Below, piece after piece: positions 34,952-43,663 of a DNA stretch of 64,000 nucleotides; the stretch's first letter is position 1, and every line of letters starts with the position of its first letter. This DNA is from Polynucleobacter yangtzensis. Its GTDB lineage: Bacteria; Pseudomonadota; Gammaproteobacteria; Burkholderiales; Burkholderiaceae. The position numbers were made by a program, and so were the translations under genes. The stretch is taken from the NCBI RefSeq assembly GCF_001595965.1, contig NZ_LOJI01000001.1:464178-528177 (forward strand). Reading direction: 5' to 3'. Below the pieces are notes generated by a model. The model was not told where the DNA came from. It did no database searches and worked only from the letters and a program-made list of their open reading frames with translations.

Positions 34952-36997
34952 ATGAATCTTTTATATGAAGAAGGTGGCGATATCAAGATCGCCACAGTGC
35001 AGTCTGCATCAGGTGCTGGGGATGCTGAGTCATGGCAGGCAACCAGTCTTTCTGGAAAAAAGATCAGGCTCAAAGCTAAAGAGGTTTGGTTGCGCTTTGA
35101 AAAGCCAGAAGCTCAGGCCGCTATAGACGAAGCTGGAACTCTGACAGCCGATATTGATTTGCAGTTACTTTGGGATTGCGCACCAGATGAAGAATTTGGT
35201 TTGGTTGATGTGGCGCACGAGTACTTTGGATCACAAGCCAGCATTCCGCAACAAGTTGCACTAGCAATTGCTTTGCAGGGCGCCCCCGTTTTCTTTCGTC
35301 GCAAAGGACGTGGCCGCTTTCAGAGAGCGCCATTAGAACAGCTTCAGGCCGGGCTGGCCGCTTTAGAGCGAAAGCAAAAAGAGCTTGATCAGCAGTCTGT
35401 TTGGCAGCAAGAGTTAGTTAGCGGTACTTTCCCTGAAACACTCAAGTCTTCAGCCAAGCAATTACTTTTTTCTCCCGATAAAAATACTTCTGCGTACAAA
35501 GCGCTTATTGCTGCTTGTACCGAGACCGGTGAATCTCCAGCGCAGTTGATGATTCGTTGTGGCGCAATTGATTCGCCTTTAGCATATCACCAGGGACTGT
35601 TTCTAAAGGCGCATTTTCCGAATGGTGCGGATCACAGCCCAGCTATTGGGGTTGATCAAGCAGCATATGCAGCTGCTATTGCTGAGCTTCCAGTCGCCCA
35701 AGTGCAGGCATTCTCTATCGATGATTCCGGCACTACTGAGATTGATGATGCTCTATCGGTCACGCCAATTGAGGGCGGGCATCGAATAGGTATTCATATT
35801 GCTGCTCCAGGTTTGGCCATTGCAAAAGATGATCCCTTGGATCAAGTTGCGCGTAATCGTATGTCTACGGTGTACTTCCCTGGCGACAAAATTACGATGT
35901 TGCCTGATTCAGTCATTGAGCAATTCTCCTTAGATGAAGGCATGCCAAGACCTGCCTTATCGATCTATGTTGATATTGATTTGCAGGGGGTCGTCAATCG
36001 AGCGACTTTGCAGATGCGTGCAGAGATGGTGCCTATGGCAGCCAATTTACGCTTGGAAGATATTGAGCATCTTGTGAGTGAAGAGAGTTTGCTTGATGAG
36101 GGTGCTAACTATCCTTATCGCAAAGAGTTAGCCATTTTGTGGCAAGCCGCTAAACATCTTCATGCGGGTCGTCAAGAAAAGCGCGTAGCAAATGGCTTAC
36201 GTGCCGAGCAACTTGGGCTTGTGGATCCCAATCCCCTCGCAAGGGATTTCCACTTCCAGATTCAAGAGGTAGATGGGGTTCAGCGCGTTGATATCTTGCC
36301 GCGTCAGCGTGGCTCCATTTTGGACACCATTGTTGCGGAGTGGATGATCTTCTGCAACAGCGCCTCTGGTCAGCTTCTTGCCGACCATGGTCTTCCAGGA
36401 TTATTTAGAACTCAGAAGGGCTGGGGCCCACTGCGCACTCGCATGCAAACCACTCCAGGACCGCATGAAGGCTTGGGCTTGGACTATTACGCTTGGTGTA
36501 CCTCTCCCTTGCGTCGATATTCCGACCTGGTCAATCAATGGCAATTGATTGCGCTTGCAAAGCATGGCGTGACAGCCAAAATGGTTGCACCGTTTCCGCC
36601 ACGCGATGCTACGTTGATGGGTATTGCTGCTGACTTCGAGTCTTGCTATCAAGCGTATGGAGAGTTCCAAGACCGACTAGAAAAATATTGGTGCTTACGT
36701 TGGATCACGCAAGATGGTGAATCAAAGACTGTGTATGTCCGTCATTTGAAAGAAGGCATGTCTCGAGTGGAGCAAGTGCCATTGCACTTACCTATTCCTG
36801 AGTTGGCAACGCATCCTCGTATGACGCGTGCAGAAGTAGTGATAGCCGATGTAGATTTATTGCAACTTAGCGCAGGTGTTCGAGTTCTAGAAATTGAAGC
36901 AAAGTTGGAGGCTCCTGAAAAGGAATCAGCTGACCAAGCCGTAGAGTCGGAGCCAGAGCTATCAGACAAACCTGAAGAAGATGCTAGCCCAACTTAA
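34952..36997 (+). CDS. RNB-domain exoribonuclease (RNase II/R family)
   Basis: A 681-residue protein whose central RNB domain shows the catalytic acidic cluster AFSIDDSGTTEIDDALSV and the later YAWCTSPLRRYSDLVNQWQLIA. Such enzymes degrade RNA 3' to 5' processively. The N-terminal 250 residues do not show an obvious cold-shock fold and the C-terminus ends in an acidic tail (EKESADQAVESEPELSDKPEEDA). It starts 2 bases after the SDR stop and overlaps the next gene by 17 bases. RNase II-like is more probable than RNase R given the length. Confidence 0.88.
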   Translation: MNLLYEEGGDIKIATVQSASGAGDAESWQATSLSGKKIRLKAKEVWLRFEKPEAQAAIDEAGTLTADIDLQLLWDCAPDEEFGLVDVAHEYFGSQASIPQQVALAIALQGAPVFFRRKGRGRFQRAPLEQLQAGLAALERKQKELDQQSVWQQELVSGTFPETLKSSAKQLLFSPDKNTSAYKALIAACTETGESPAQLMIRCGAIDSPLAYHQGLFLKAHFPNGADHSPAIGVDQAAYAAAIAELPVAQVQAFSIDDSGTTEIDDALSVTPIEGGHRIGIHIAAPGLAIAKDDPLDQVARNRMSTVYFPGDKITMLPDSVIEQFSLDEGMPRPALSIYVDIDLQGVVNRATLQMRAEMVPMAANLRLEDIEHLVSEESLLDEGANYPYRKELAILWQAAKHLHAGRQEKRVANGLRAEQLGLVDPNPLARDFHFQIQEVDGVQRVDILPRQRGSILDTIVAEWMIFCNSASGQLLADHGLPGLFRTQKGWGPLRTRMQTTPGPHEGLGLDYYAWCTSPLRRYSDLVNQWQLIALAKHGVTAKMVAPFPPRDATLMGIAADFESCYQAYGEFQDRLEKYWCLRWITQDGESKTVYVRHLKEGMSRVEQVPLHLPIPELATHPRMTRAEVVIADVDLLQLSAGVRVLEIEAKLEAPEKESADQAVESEPELSDKPEEDASPT

Positions 36998-37868
36998 ATC
37001 TCTTGAGATTCCATGTCCTGAGGGACTTGGTAAGGCCTTGCATTATCTGCATCGCGCATGGAATCGTTATCCATTTCGCTTTGCCTTATGTGTCTCCATT
37101 CTGATTCATCTGGTGCTCTTGTCATTTCGCTGGGGTGTCGGGGAAATTCAAAATCGCCGACTCAATACTCCCTTGAGCGTGGTTTTGGTTAATGCCAGCA
37201 ATAAAACGCCACCTCAAAAAGCGAGCAAATTGGCTCAAGCCGATTTACAGGGTGGCGGTAAAACAGAGAATCAAGACACTACAGCTTTGCATCGTGCTAG
37301 ATTGGGGGCGGAAGCAAGACTTGAAGTTTTGGAGAAGCAGCAAAAGCAAATGCTCGCAAAGCTAGATGAGCAGCGCAATCGCTCTGGCGGTCGTAAAAGC
37401 GGCGATGAGCAAAAAATTACACCGCAACTCAATTCTTTAGAAGCTGAGTTAGCAAAGCGGCTCCAGTCTGATGGTAGAGAGCCAAGACGTAAGGTGCTGA
37501 CTGGCGCCAATACAAAAGCAGTGAGCTTTGCACACTATTACGATGCCATGCGCCAAAAAATTGAGGCTTATGGCAGCGCATTTTTCCCGAGGGCAAATGG
37601 GCGCCCTTTATACGGCAGCTTGGTGATTGTGGTGAGTGTAGATATCCAAGGAAGAATCACCACGAACGCCCAAGGTAAAGACGGGCTTTCTATTGGTCGC
37701 AGTTCTGGCAATCCCGAGTTGGATCGTCAGGCCCTTGCCATCGTTAGGGCTTCAGCCCCCTTTGGGCCCTTTCCTTCGGAAATGCGTAACCAAATTGATG
37801 TATTGGATTGGATCTCCACTTTCGAGTTCACACGCGATGGGGTGGATCGTCTAGAGCTACGTCGTTAA
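36981..37868 (+). CDS. TonB-like energy transducer
   Basis: A 295-residue protein with one N-terminal membrane helix (FALCVSILIHLVLLSFRW, with the His often seen in TonB), a charged Lys/Gln-rich coiled middle (EARLEVLEKQQKQMLAKLDEQRNR) and a C-terminal TonB fold (YGSLVIVVSVDIQGRITT, then SSGNPELDRQALAIVRASAPFGPFP). TonB proteins pass proton-motive energy to outer-membrane transporters. No exbBD genes are nearby. It overlaps the RNB gene and is followed by aroE after 44 bases, the usual Burkholderiales order. Confidence 0.8.
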   Translation: MLAQLKSLEIPCPEGLGKALHYLHRAWNRYPFRFALCVSILIHLVLLSFRWGVGEIQNRRLNTPLSVVLVNASNKTPPQKASKLAQADLQGGGKTENQDTTALHRARLGAEARLEVLEKQQKQMLAKLDEQRNRSGGRKSGDEQKITPQLNSLEAELAKRLQSDGREPRRKVLTGANTKAVSFAHYYDAMRQKIEAYGSAFFPRANGRPLYGSLVIVVSVDIQGRITTNAQGKDGLSIGRSSGNPELDRQALAIVRASAPFGPFPSEMRNQIDVLDWISTFEFTRDGVDRLELRR

Positions 37869-37912
37869 AGCTATTTAACTAACTTTATAAATTCGCTTAT
37901 TCTGTAGTCATT

Positions 37913-38818
37913 ATGAGTTCCACGAATACCACCCCTTTGCATACAGACCCAAGCCTCTTTGCTGGCGTGGATGTTTATGCTGTGGCTGGTAATCCGATTG
38001 CCCACAGCAAATCTCCGGCAATTCATCAACGTTTTGCGGAGCAAGCAAAGCAGCGTATGCACTATGGGCGTCTTCAGCCTGAGGTAGGTGCATTTGCGCA
38101 AGCAGCTAAAGCATTTTTTGCTGCAGGTGGCAAAGGTATGAATGTCACGGTACCCTTTAAGTTAGATGCCCAAAACCTGGCTGATGTATTAACGCCTCGC
38201 GCACAATTGGCGGGCGCCGTTAATACTTTGTGGAAAACAGAGGGCAAAATTTTTGGTGACAATACTGATGGCGCTGGTCTAGTGCGCGATCTTTTGGCGC
38301 AAGGTATTGATCTGCATAGCGCCCGCATTTTGTTGATTGGCGCTGGTGGAGCTGCGCGCGGCGTGATTGGTCCGCTACTGGAGCAAGCCCCCAAATCATT
38401 CATTATTGCTAATCGCTCCAGTGCTAAAGCAGATGAATTGGTCAAACTCTTTGCTGATCTAGCGGCCTCCAAAGAAGTTGCGCTAGAGTCTCGGACTTTA
38501 GCTGATCTTGAAGACCCTGCAAAAACGCAGTACCCATTTGATTTGGTAATCAATGCCACTGCTGCTGGTCTGACGGATGAATCACCTTTGAGTTCGCAGG
38601 CAGTGAGCAATATTTTTGTGCCCAGCTCTTTTGCTTATGACATGGTCTATGGCAAAACTACCGCTTTCATGCAGCAAGCCCTTCAACGGGGTGCACGGGT
38701 TAGTGATGGCCTTGGAATGTTGGTTGAGCAAGCAGCTGATGCATTCTTACTATGGCGTGGTGCACAGTTGACAAGTTCTATTGATCCTCGCGCAGTGTTG
38801 GCAGAGCTTCGTAGCTGA
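37913..38818 (+). CDS. aroE: Shikimate dehydrogenase
   Basis: A 301-residue NADP-dependent enzyme that reduces 3-dehydroshikimate to shikimate. It has VYAVAGNPIAHSKSPAIHQRFA (substrate Ser pair), GMNVTVPFKLDA with the catalytic Lys, GDNTDGAGLVRDL, and the dinucleotide loop ILLIGAGGAARGV followed by NRSSAKA for NADP. It acts one step after aroQ, which is elsewhere in the window. It is followed by mtgA after 9 bases. Confidence 0.96.
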   Translation: MSSTNTTPLHTDPSLFAGVDVYAVAGNPIAHSKSPAIHQRFAEQAKQRMHYGRLQPEVGAFAQAAKAFFAAGGKGMNVTVPFKLDAQNLADVLTPRAQLAGAVNTLWKTEGKIFGDNTDGAGLVRDLLAQGIDLHSARILLIGAGGAARGVIGPLLEQAPKSFIIANRSSAKADELVKLFADLAASKEVALESRTLADLEDPAKTQYPFDLVINATAAGLTDESPLSSQAVSNIFVPSSFAYDMVYGKTTAFMQQALQRGARVSDGLGMLVEQAADAFLLWRGAQLTSSIDPRAVLAELRS

Positions 38819-38827
38819 TTTGTTCTG

Positions 38828-39559
38828 ATGCGCTGGCTTTTCTATCCAGTGAAATGTTTGCTTGCAGGATTTGTGGCGATGCAAATATTTTTTGCCCTAC
38901 AGATTGCTTTATGGATCGGCTTGGATCCAAGTAGCACTGCTTTTCAAAGGGCAGAGCGTTGGCGCTTATGTTCATGGCACTGGAGTTGCTCCGTGCAATC
39001 TCGATGGGTGTCATACGACAAGATCTCCAATAATCTCAAGCGTGCAGTTCTGGTCAGTGAAGACGATATCTTCTTTCAGCACGGTGGCGTGCGGGTAGAG
39101 GATATGCAAAAAGCTTGGCAGAAAAATCAACAAAAAACTCAAGCAGGCAATAAATCAAAAACAGCTTTGCGAGGCGGTTCAACCATTACGCAGCAGTTAG
39201 CAAAAAATTTATTTCTTTCCTCGGAGCAAAATTATTTGCGCAAAGGGCAAGAGCTCATCATCACCGGGCTTTTGGAGTTAACCCTTTCAAAACAGAGAAT
39301 GTATGAGATTTATCTCAACTCGGTGGAGTGGGGCGAGGGTATTTTTGGAGTTGGTGCTGCATCCCAGCACTATTACGCTACAAGTCCAGCGGCGCTTGAC
39401 CGAAATCAGGCTGCTGCACTAGCTTCAGCATTACCTGCACCCAAGTGTTTTGATAAGCAGCAGTATTGCCGCCGTGGAAGTATTAATTATTCCGCTCGCC
39501 AAGAATTTATCTTGGAAGGCATGGATCGGGTTGCATTAGCGCCTTACCCAAAAAAGTAA
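38828..39559 (+). CDS. mtgA: Monofunctional biosynthetic peptidoglycan transglycosylase
   Basis: A 243-residue GT51 enzyme with an N-terminal anchor (CLLAGFVAMQIFFALQIALWIGL). Its motifs are VSEDDIFFQHGG (catalytic Glu), GGSTITQQLAKNLFLS, LTLSKQRMYEIYLNSVEWGEGIFGVGAAS and the transpeptidase-free end. It polymerises lipid II glycan strands outside the inner membrane. It follows aroE closely and converges on pyrF. Confidence 0.95.
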   Translation: MRWLFYPVKCLLAGFVAMQIFFALQIALWIGLDPSSTAFQRAERWRLCSWHWSCSVQSRWVSYDKISNNLKRAVLVSEDDIFFQHGGVRVEDMQKAWQKNQQKTQAGNKSKTALRGGSTITQQLAKNLFLSSEQNYLRKGQELIITGLLELTLSKQRMYEIYLNSVEWGEGIFGVGAASQHYYATSPAALDRNQAAALASALPAPKCFDKQQYCRRGSINYSARQEFILEGMDRVALAPYPKK

Positions 39560-39580
39560 GAGCGCTTAGCAATTTCTTAG

Positions 39581-40426
39581 TTATTTGTTTGTTGCAGCTC
39601 TGAGAGCATCACGCGTGCTCAGGGCAACCGCTCTAGCGGCTTCTGCAAAATCACTTCCGGAGCTGGCATACAGAATGGCTCTGGATGAGTTAATGATCAT
39701 CCCCGTTCCCGGCTTACCTGCGATTTTTCCGGCGCTGACGGTGGCATCAATGTCACCGCCTTGAGCACCAATACCCGGAATTAACAAAGGCATCTCACCA
39801 ACGATGGCTCGTACTTTGGCGATTTCTTCTGGGAAGGTTGCTCCAACGACTAGGCTAATCTGACCAGACTGGTTCCATTGCTGCGCAGCGAGTTTAGCTA
39901 AATGAAGATAGAGTGGCTCACCATTCTGGGCTACGTTTAGAAACTGCAAATCAGATCCACCGGGATTCGATGTACGGCACAAGACAATGACGCCTTTACC
40001 TGCATGCTTGAGGTAGGGCTCAATCGTGTCAAAGCCCATATAGGGGTTCACAGTTACCGCATCGGCGCCATAGCGATCGAAGGCCTCTAGAGCGTAATGG
40101 TCCGATGTACTGCCAATATCCCCGCGCTTGGAATCGAGAATCACGGGGATATGGGGGTATTTATCTTTGAGATGCTGAATCAGTTTTTCTAGTTGAGCCT
40201 CGGCTCTTTGGGAGGCAAAGTAGGCAAACTGAGGCTTGAAGGCGCAGACCAAATCCGCAGTCGCATCAGCGATTTCGCGACAGAACTCATAGATGCCCTC
40301 TGGTTTCCCTTGTAGAGATGGGGGTAAGCGCTTTGGGTCTGGGTCAAAACCAACGCACAGCATGCTGCCTTGGGAAGCCCATGCGGACTGGAGTTGCTGG
40401 TTAAAGGTATTTGAGCGAGAGTTCAT
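39581..40426 (-). CDS. pyrF: Orotidine 5'-phosphate decarboxylase (type 2)
   Basis: A 281-residue protein of the longer PyrF subfamily. It has [13 protein letters not shown], the catalytic Lys/Asp cluster [22 protein letters not shown] and the phosphate loop [12 protein letters not shown]. It makes UMP from OMP in pyrimidine synthesis. It is divergent from corA with 73 bases between. Confidence 0.96.
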   Translation of the reverse strand: MNSRSNTFNQQLQSAWASQGSMLCVGFDPDPKRLPPSLQGKPEGIYEFCREIADATADLVCAFKPQFAYFASQRAEAQLEKLIQHLKDKYPHIPVILDSKRGDIGSTSDHYALEAFDRYGADAVTVNPYMGFDTIEPYLKHAGKGVIVLCRTSNPGGSDLQFLNVAQNGEPLYLHLAKLAAQQWNQSGQISLVVGATFPEEIAKVRAIVGEMPLLIPGIGAQGGDIDATVSAGKIAGKPGTGMIINSSRAILYASSGSDFAEAARAVALSTRDALRAATNK

Positions 40427-40499
40427 TGGATTTGGCTTATTTTAGTGAAACTGTCATGTTCTATAGGATAAACTAGCGCACATTCCTTAGGAGTTCACC

Positions 40500-41465
40500 A
40501 TGATCAACTTGTTCGTCCTGCAAAATGGCCGCCTCTCTCAAGAGCAAGTCGAAGATCGCAATGAATTGTTGCAATATGCCAATCCTATCTGGATTGACGT
40601 GGTTGATCCAGAAGAAGAGGAATTAATCTGGATTAAAGAGGCATTTGGCGTACTCTTGCCTGAGTTAGATGACTTGGGTGACTTGGAAGCTTCTGCGCGT
40701 TACTTTGAAGCTGATGATGGCCACCTCCATATTCGTACCGATTTCTTATTGGATGAAGAAGAAACTTCTCGTAACGTTCGAGTCGCTTTCGTTCTTACCA
40801 AACAAGTACTGTTCTCGATTCATGACGAAGATTTGCCAGTGTTCCGTTTGGTGCGCTTGCGCGCGCGTTTGCGTCCAGGATCAGTAAGTAATGCAAAAGA
40901 CGTATTACTAGATTTGTATTCAACCGATGCTGAGTACTCTGCGGATGCTTTGGAAGAGGTTTATGAAAATCTAGAGCAAGCGGGTAAACGAGTCTTGCAG
41001 GATGATATTAATGATGCGGATGCAGAGCAAGTTCTCGAGACCATTGCAAAAGAAGAAGATACCAACGGACGTATTCGTCGCAATGTGATGGATACCCGCA
41101 GAGCCTTATCTTTCCTGATGCGCAGCAAGTTACTCTCTGATGAACAGCAAGAGGAAGCGCGTCAAATTTTGCGCGACATTGACTCACTCGAAAACCATAC
41201 CGCTTTTTTATTCGACAAGATTAACTTCTTGATGGATGCTACCGTCGGTTTCATTAATTTGAACCAATCTAAAATTATCAAGATCTTCTCGGTGGTATCC
41301 GTAGCTTTAATGCCACCAACCTTGCTTGCCAGTATCTGGGGTATGAACTACAAGCACATGCCGGAATTAGACGCGACTTGGGGTTATCCAATGGCAATTG
41401 GTGCGATGTTAGTCTCAGCAATCATCCCTCTGTGGTACTTCCATAGTAAAGGCTGGATGAAGTAA
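40500..41465 (+). CDS. corA: Magnesium/cobalt transporter CorA
   Basis: A 321-residue protein with a large acidic N-terminal cytoplasmic domain, a long coiled helix (about 150-250) and two C-terminal membrane helices. The selectivity-loop motif GMN is in IWGMNYKHMPELDATWGYP. It imports Mg2+ through a pentameric channel in the inner membrane. A TTAGGAG ribosome site precedes the ATG. Confidence 0.96.
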   Translation: MINLFVLQNGRLSQEQVEDRNELLQYANPIWIDVVDPEEEELIWIKEAFGVLLPELDDLGDLEASARYFEADDGHLHIRTDFLLDEEETSRNVRVAFVLTKQVLFSIHDEDLPVFRLVRLRARLRPGSVSNAKDVLLDLYSTDAEYSADALEEVYENLEQAGKRVLQDDINDADAEQVLETIAKEEDTNGRIRRNVMDTRRALSFLMRSKLLSDEQQEEARQILRDIDSLENHTAFLFDKINFLMDATVGFINLNQSKIIKIFSVVSVALMPPTLLASIWGMNYKHMPELDATWGYPMAIGAMLVSAIIPLWYFHSKGWMK

Positions 41466-41485
41466 TCGGCGGTTGATTATTTCTT

Positions 41486-41965
41486 TTAGCTTCTAAGTAG
41501 AGCAATTAGCTCGGTAAGTGCGAACTCGGTTGCTTGCTCTCTCACCTTTTGACGATCGCCGTCAAAGCACATGGTTTTGGTCAATGTTTGATTTGCAGTA
41601 GCCCAGCCAAACCAAACAGTTCCAACCGGTTTTTCAGACGTGCCACCAGATGGCCCTGCCACCCCAGTGATTGAAATAGACACATTGCTTCCCGAATTGA
41701 TCCTAGCGCCCTCGGCCATGGCCTTGGCTACGGCCTCACTGACTGCCCCATGGTCCTCGATGACCTCTGCTGGCACCCCAAGGCATTCAGTTTTGGCTTC
41801 GTTGCTATAGGTAATGTAGCCACGTTCAAACCATTCGCTTGATCCTGACAGCTCAGTTAAGGTCGCGCAGACCAAGCCACCAGTACAGGACTCGGCTAGC
41901 GATACCGTCCAATTTCTGGAAAGCAAAATCTCAGCCAATGTTTTAGTGAGGTCCGCTGTATTCAT
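41486..41965 (-). CDS. pncC: CinA C-terminal family protein, nicotinamide-nucleotide amidase
   Basis: A 159-residue stand-alone CinA C-terminal domain with SLAESCTGGLVCATLTELSGSSEWFERGYITYSNEAK and SISITGVAGPSGGTSEKPVGTVWFGW. The family deamidates NMN to nicotinic acid mononucleotide in NAD recycling. It sits 9 bases downstream of pgpA in the order thiL-pgpA-pncC, common in betaproteobacteria. Confidence 0.93.
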   Translation of the reverse strand: MNTADLTKTLAEILLSRNWTVSLAESCTGGLVCATLTELSGSSEWFERGYITYSNEAKTECLGVPAEVIEDHGAVSEAVAKAMAEGARINSGSNVSISITGVAGPSGGTSEKPVGTVWFGWATANQTLTKTMCFDGDRQKVREQATEFALTELIALLRS

Positions 41966-41974
41966 TGATGTTCG

Positions 41975-42535
41975 TTATTTAATCAGAAACTGCAACAAGG
42001 CAATTACCAGAAGCGTGCAAAAGGCGGCTGCAAGATCATCAATCACAATGCCAAAACCGCGCCAAATAATTTGTAATAAAGAAGAGCGCTTGGAATGATC
42101 GGTTGCCATATCTTTAAAGTGGCGGTCAATTATTCCAATTGGACCTGGCTTCATTGCATCAAAATAACGGAACAGCCCGAATGCAATTGCTTGCATCCAA
42201 ATATTGGTTGGCATGATGAAGATCAGAACTAACCAAAAGGCAACAATTTCATCCCAAACAATTCCACCAAAATCTTTTTTGCCAAGCTCTTCGCTGACCT
42301 GACCACAGATCCAGCAGCCAAGCAATATGCCGCCACCAATAATCCAGAGAAAATCTTCGGTACTAAGAAAATATTCGCCAACCAGAAAAGCTGCCCAGGC
42401 CCAGAGCGTGCCGGCAGTGCCTGGTGCTACGGGGCTAAGGCCGCTACCAAAGCCAAATGCAATGGTCCGACTAGCAGTTTGAAATACCCACTTAAAAGTT
42501 GGCTTCACTTCTACAGAATTCTGGGGATTCGTCAT
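41975..42535 (-). CDS. pgpA: Phosphatidylglycerophosphatase A
   Basis: A 186-residue membrane protein with FGFGSGLSPVAPGTAGTLWAW at the start, DFGGIVWDEIVAFWLV (catalytic acidic site) and FRYFDAMKPGPIGIIDRHF. It dephosphorylates phosphatidylglycerophosphate to phosphatidylglycerol. It overlaps thiL by 4 bases (ATGA). Confidence 0.95.
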   Translation of the reverse strand: MTNPQNSVEVKPTFKWVFQTASRTIAFGFGSGLSPVAPGTAGTLWAWAAFLVGEYFLSTEDFLWIIGGGILLGCWICGQVSEELGKKDFGGIVWDEIVAFWLVLIFIMPTNIWMQAIAFGLFRYFDAMKPGPIGIIDRHFKDMATDHSKRSSLLQIIWRGFGIVIDDLAAAFCTLLVIALLQFLIK

Positions 42536-43557
42536 GATGCAAAGTGATCAAATGATTTTAAAAACGGGGCAGCTTCTGCATCACTCAAAAGAGCGCCAGA
42601 TTCGTGCAGTAAATATACTTTTACTGCATCATCCTTTTTTGGAACTGTTTTGCCAATGATGGTTAGTGGTAATCCGATAGATTTACTAATGGCTTGGATG
42701 TTGTCGCGTTGACTTGCGGAGGCAGTAAAGCAAATCTCATAGTCATCTCCACCGCAGGCTGCAAATTGATTTTGAATTTGTAGATCTTGCTTTTGCAGCG
42801 TGTCAGTTTTTGGCAGCTTGTCTAACTGAATTTCAGCATCGACTTGTGACTGTTTCAAAATGTGACTTAAGTCGCCAAGAAGACCATCGGATACATCTAA
42901 GGCGGAGCTCGCAATATTTCTAAGTTGCATACCCAGTTCAATTCTCGGTGTGGGGTTGTGCATACGATGTTCTATCTGTTGTAAATCCTCGGTAGATAGC
43001 GTTATTTCATGACGCAGTGCAGCAAGAGCAAGTCTTGCGTCGCCAACGGTTCCAGAAACCCAGATGTCATCCTCCGGCTTTGCCCCTGATCTACGAATGG
43101 CCTCTCCTTTGGGTAAAGCACCAAAAGCAGTGATTGAAATCGTCAGCGGTCCAGCCGTGGTGTCGCCTCCTATGAGGGGGCATGAATACTCTTCCGCCAT
43201 GGCAAAAAGGCCCTTAGAAAATGCCTCTAACCATGTGTTTTCTGCTGTTGGTAGGGCAATTGCTAGCGTAAATCCGAGGGGTCTTGCACCCATCGCGGCT
43301 AAGTCTGAAAGGTTGACTGCTAGGGCTTTGCGGCCTAATCGCTCGGGATTGGCGCCTGCAAAAAAATGCCTGCCCTCAACCAGCATGTCGCTGGTAATGG
43401 CAACCTCTTCATCTGCCCTAGGTTTGATTAGAGCGCAATCATCACCAATTCCAAGGGTAATCGCCTGATCTGCATTGGTGCGCAAAGAATTAGCGGCCGT
43501 TTTAAAAAAACGTTCGATCAGGTCAAATTCCCCAAAGGGTTTGGAATGAGAAGACAT
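42532..43557 (-). CDS. thiL: Thiamine-monophosphate kinase
   Basis: A 341-residue AIR-synthase-fold enzyme. It has LGIGDDCALIKP near the start, AITSDMLVEGRHF, NLSDLAAMGARPLGFTLAIALP and LIGGDTTAGPL for Mg-ATP, and DVSDGLLGDLSHI. It phosphorylates thiamine monophosphate to the diphosphate cofactor. It leads the thiL-pgpA-pncC run and diverges from maeB. Confidence 0.95.
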   Translation of the reverse strand: MSSHSKPFGEFDLIERFFKTAANSLRTNADQAITLGIGDDCALIKPRADEEVAITSDMLVEGRHFFAGANPERLGRKALAVNLSDLAAMGARPLGFTLAIALPTAENTWLEAFSKGLFAMAEEYSCPLIGGDTTAGPLTISITAFGALPKGEAIRRSGAKPEDDIWVSGTVGDARLALAALRHEITLSTEDLQQIEHRMHNPTPRIELGMQLRNIASSALDVSDGLLGDLSHILKQSQVDAEIQLDKLPKTDTLQKQDLQIQNQFAACGGDDYEICFTASASQRDNIQAISKSIGLPLTIIGKTVPKKDDAVKVYLLHESGALLSDAEAAPFLKSFDHFAS

Positions 43558-43663
43558 GCCTCATTTTATGGTGGTTATGTAACGAACGCCCGAGAGGAAT
43601 AGAATTAAGCTCTTAACAGTCTTAGATGAAATAAAGATAAGACGAAATTTAGCGAGCTAGTGA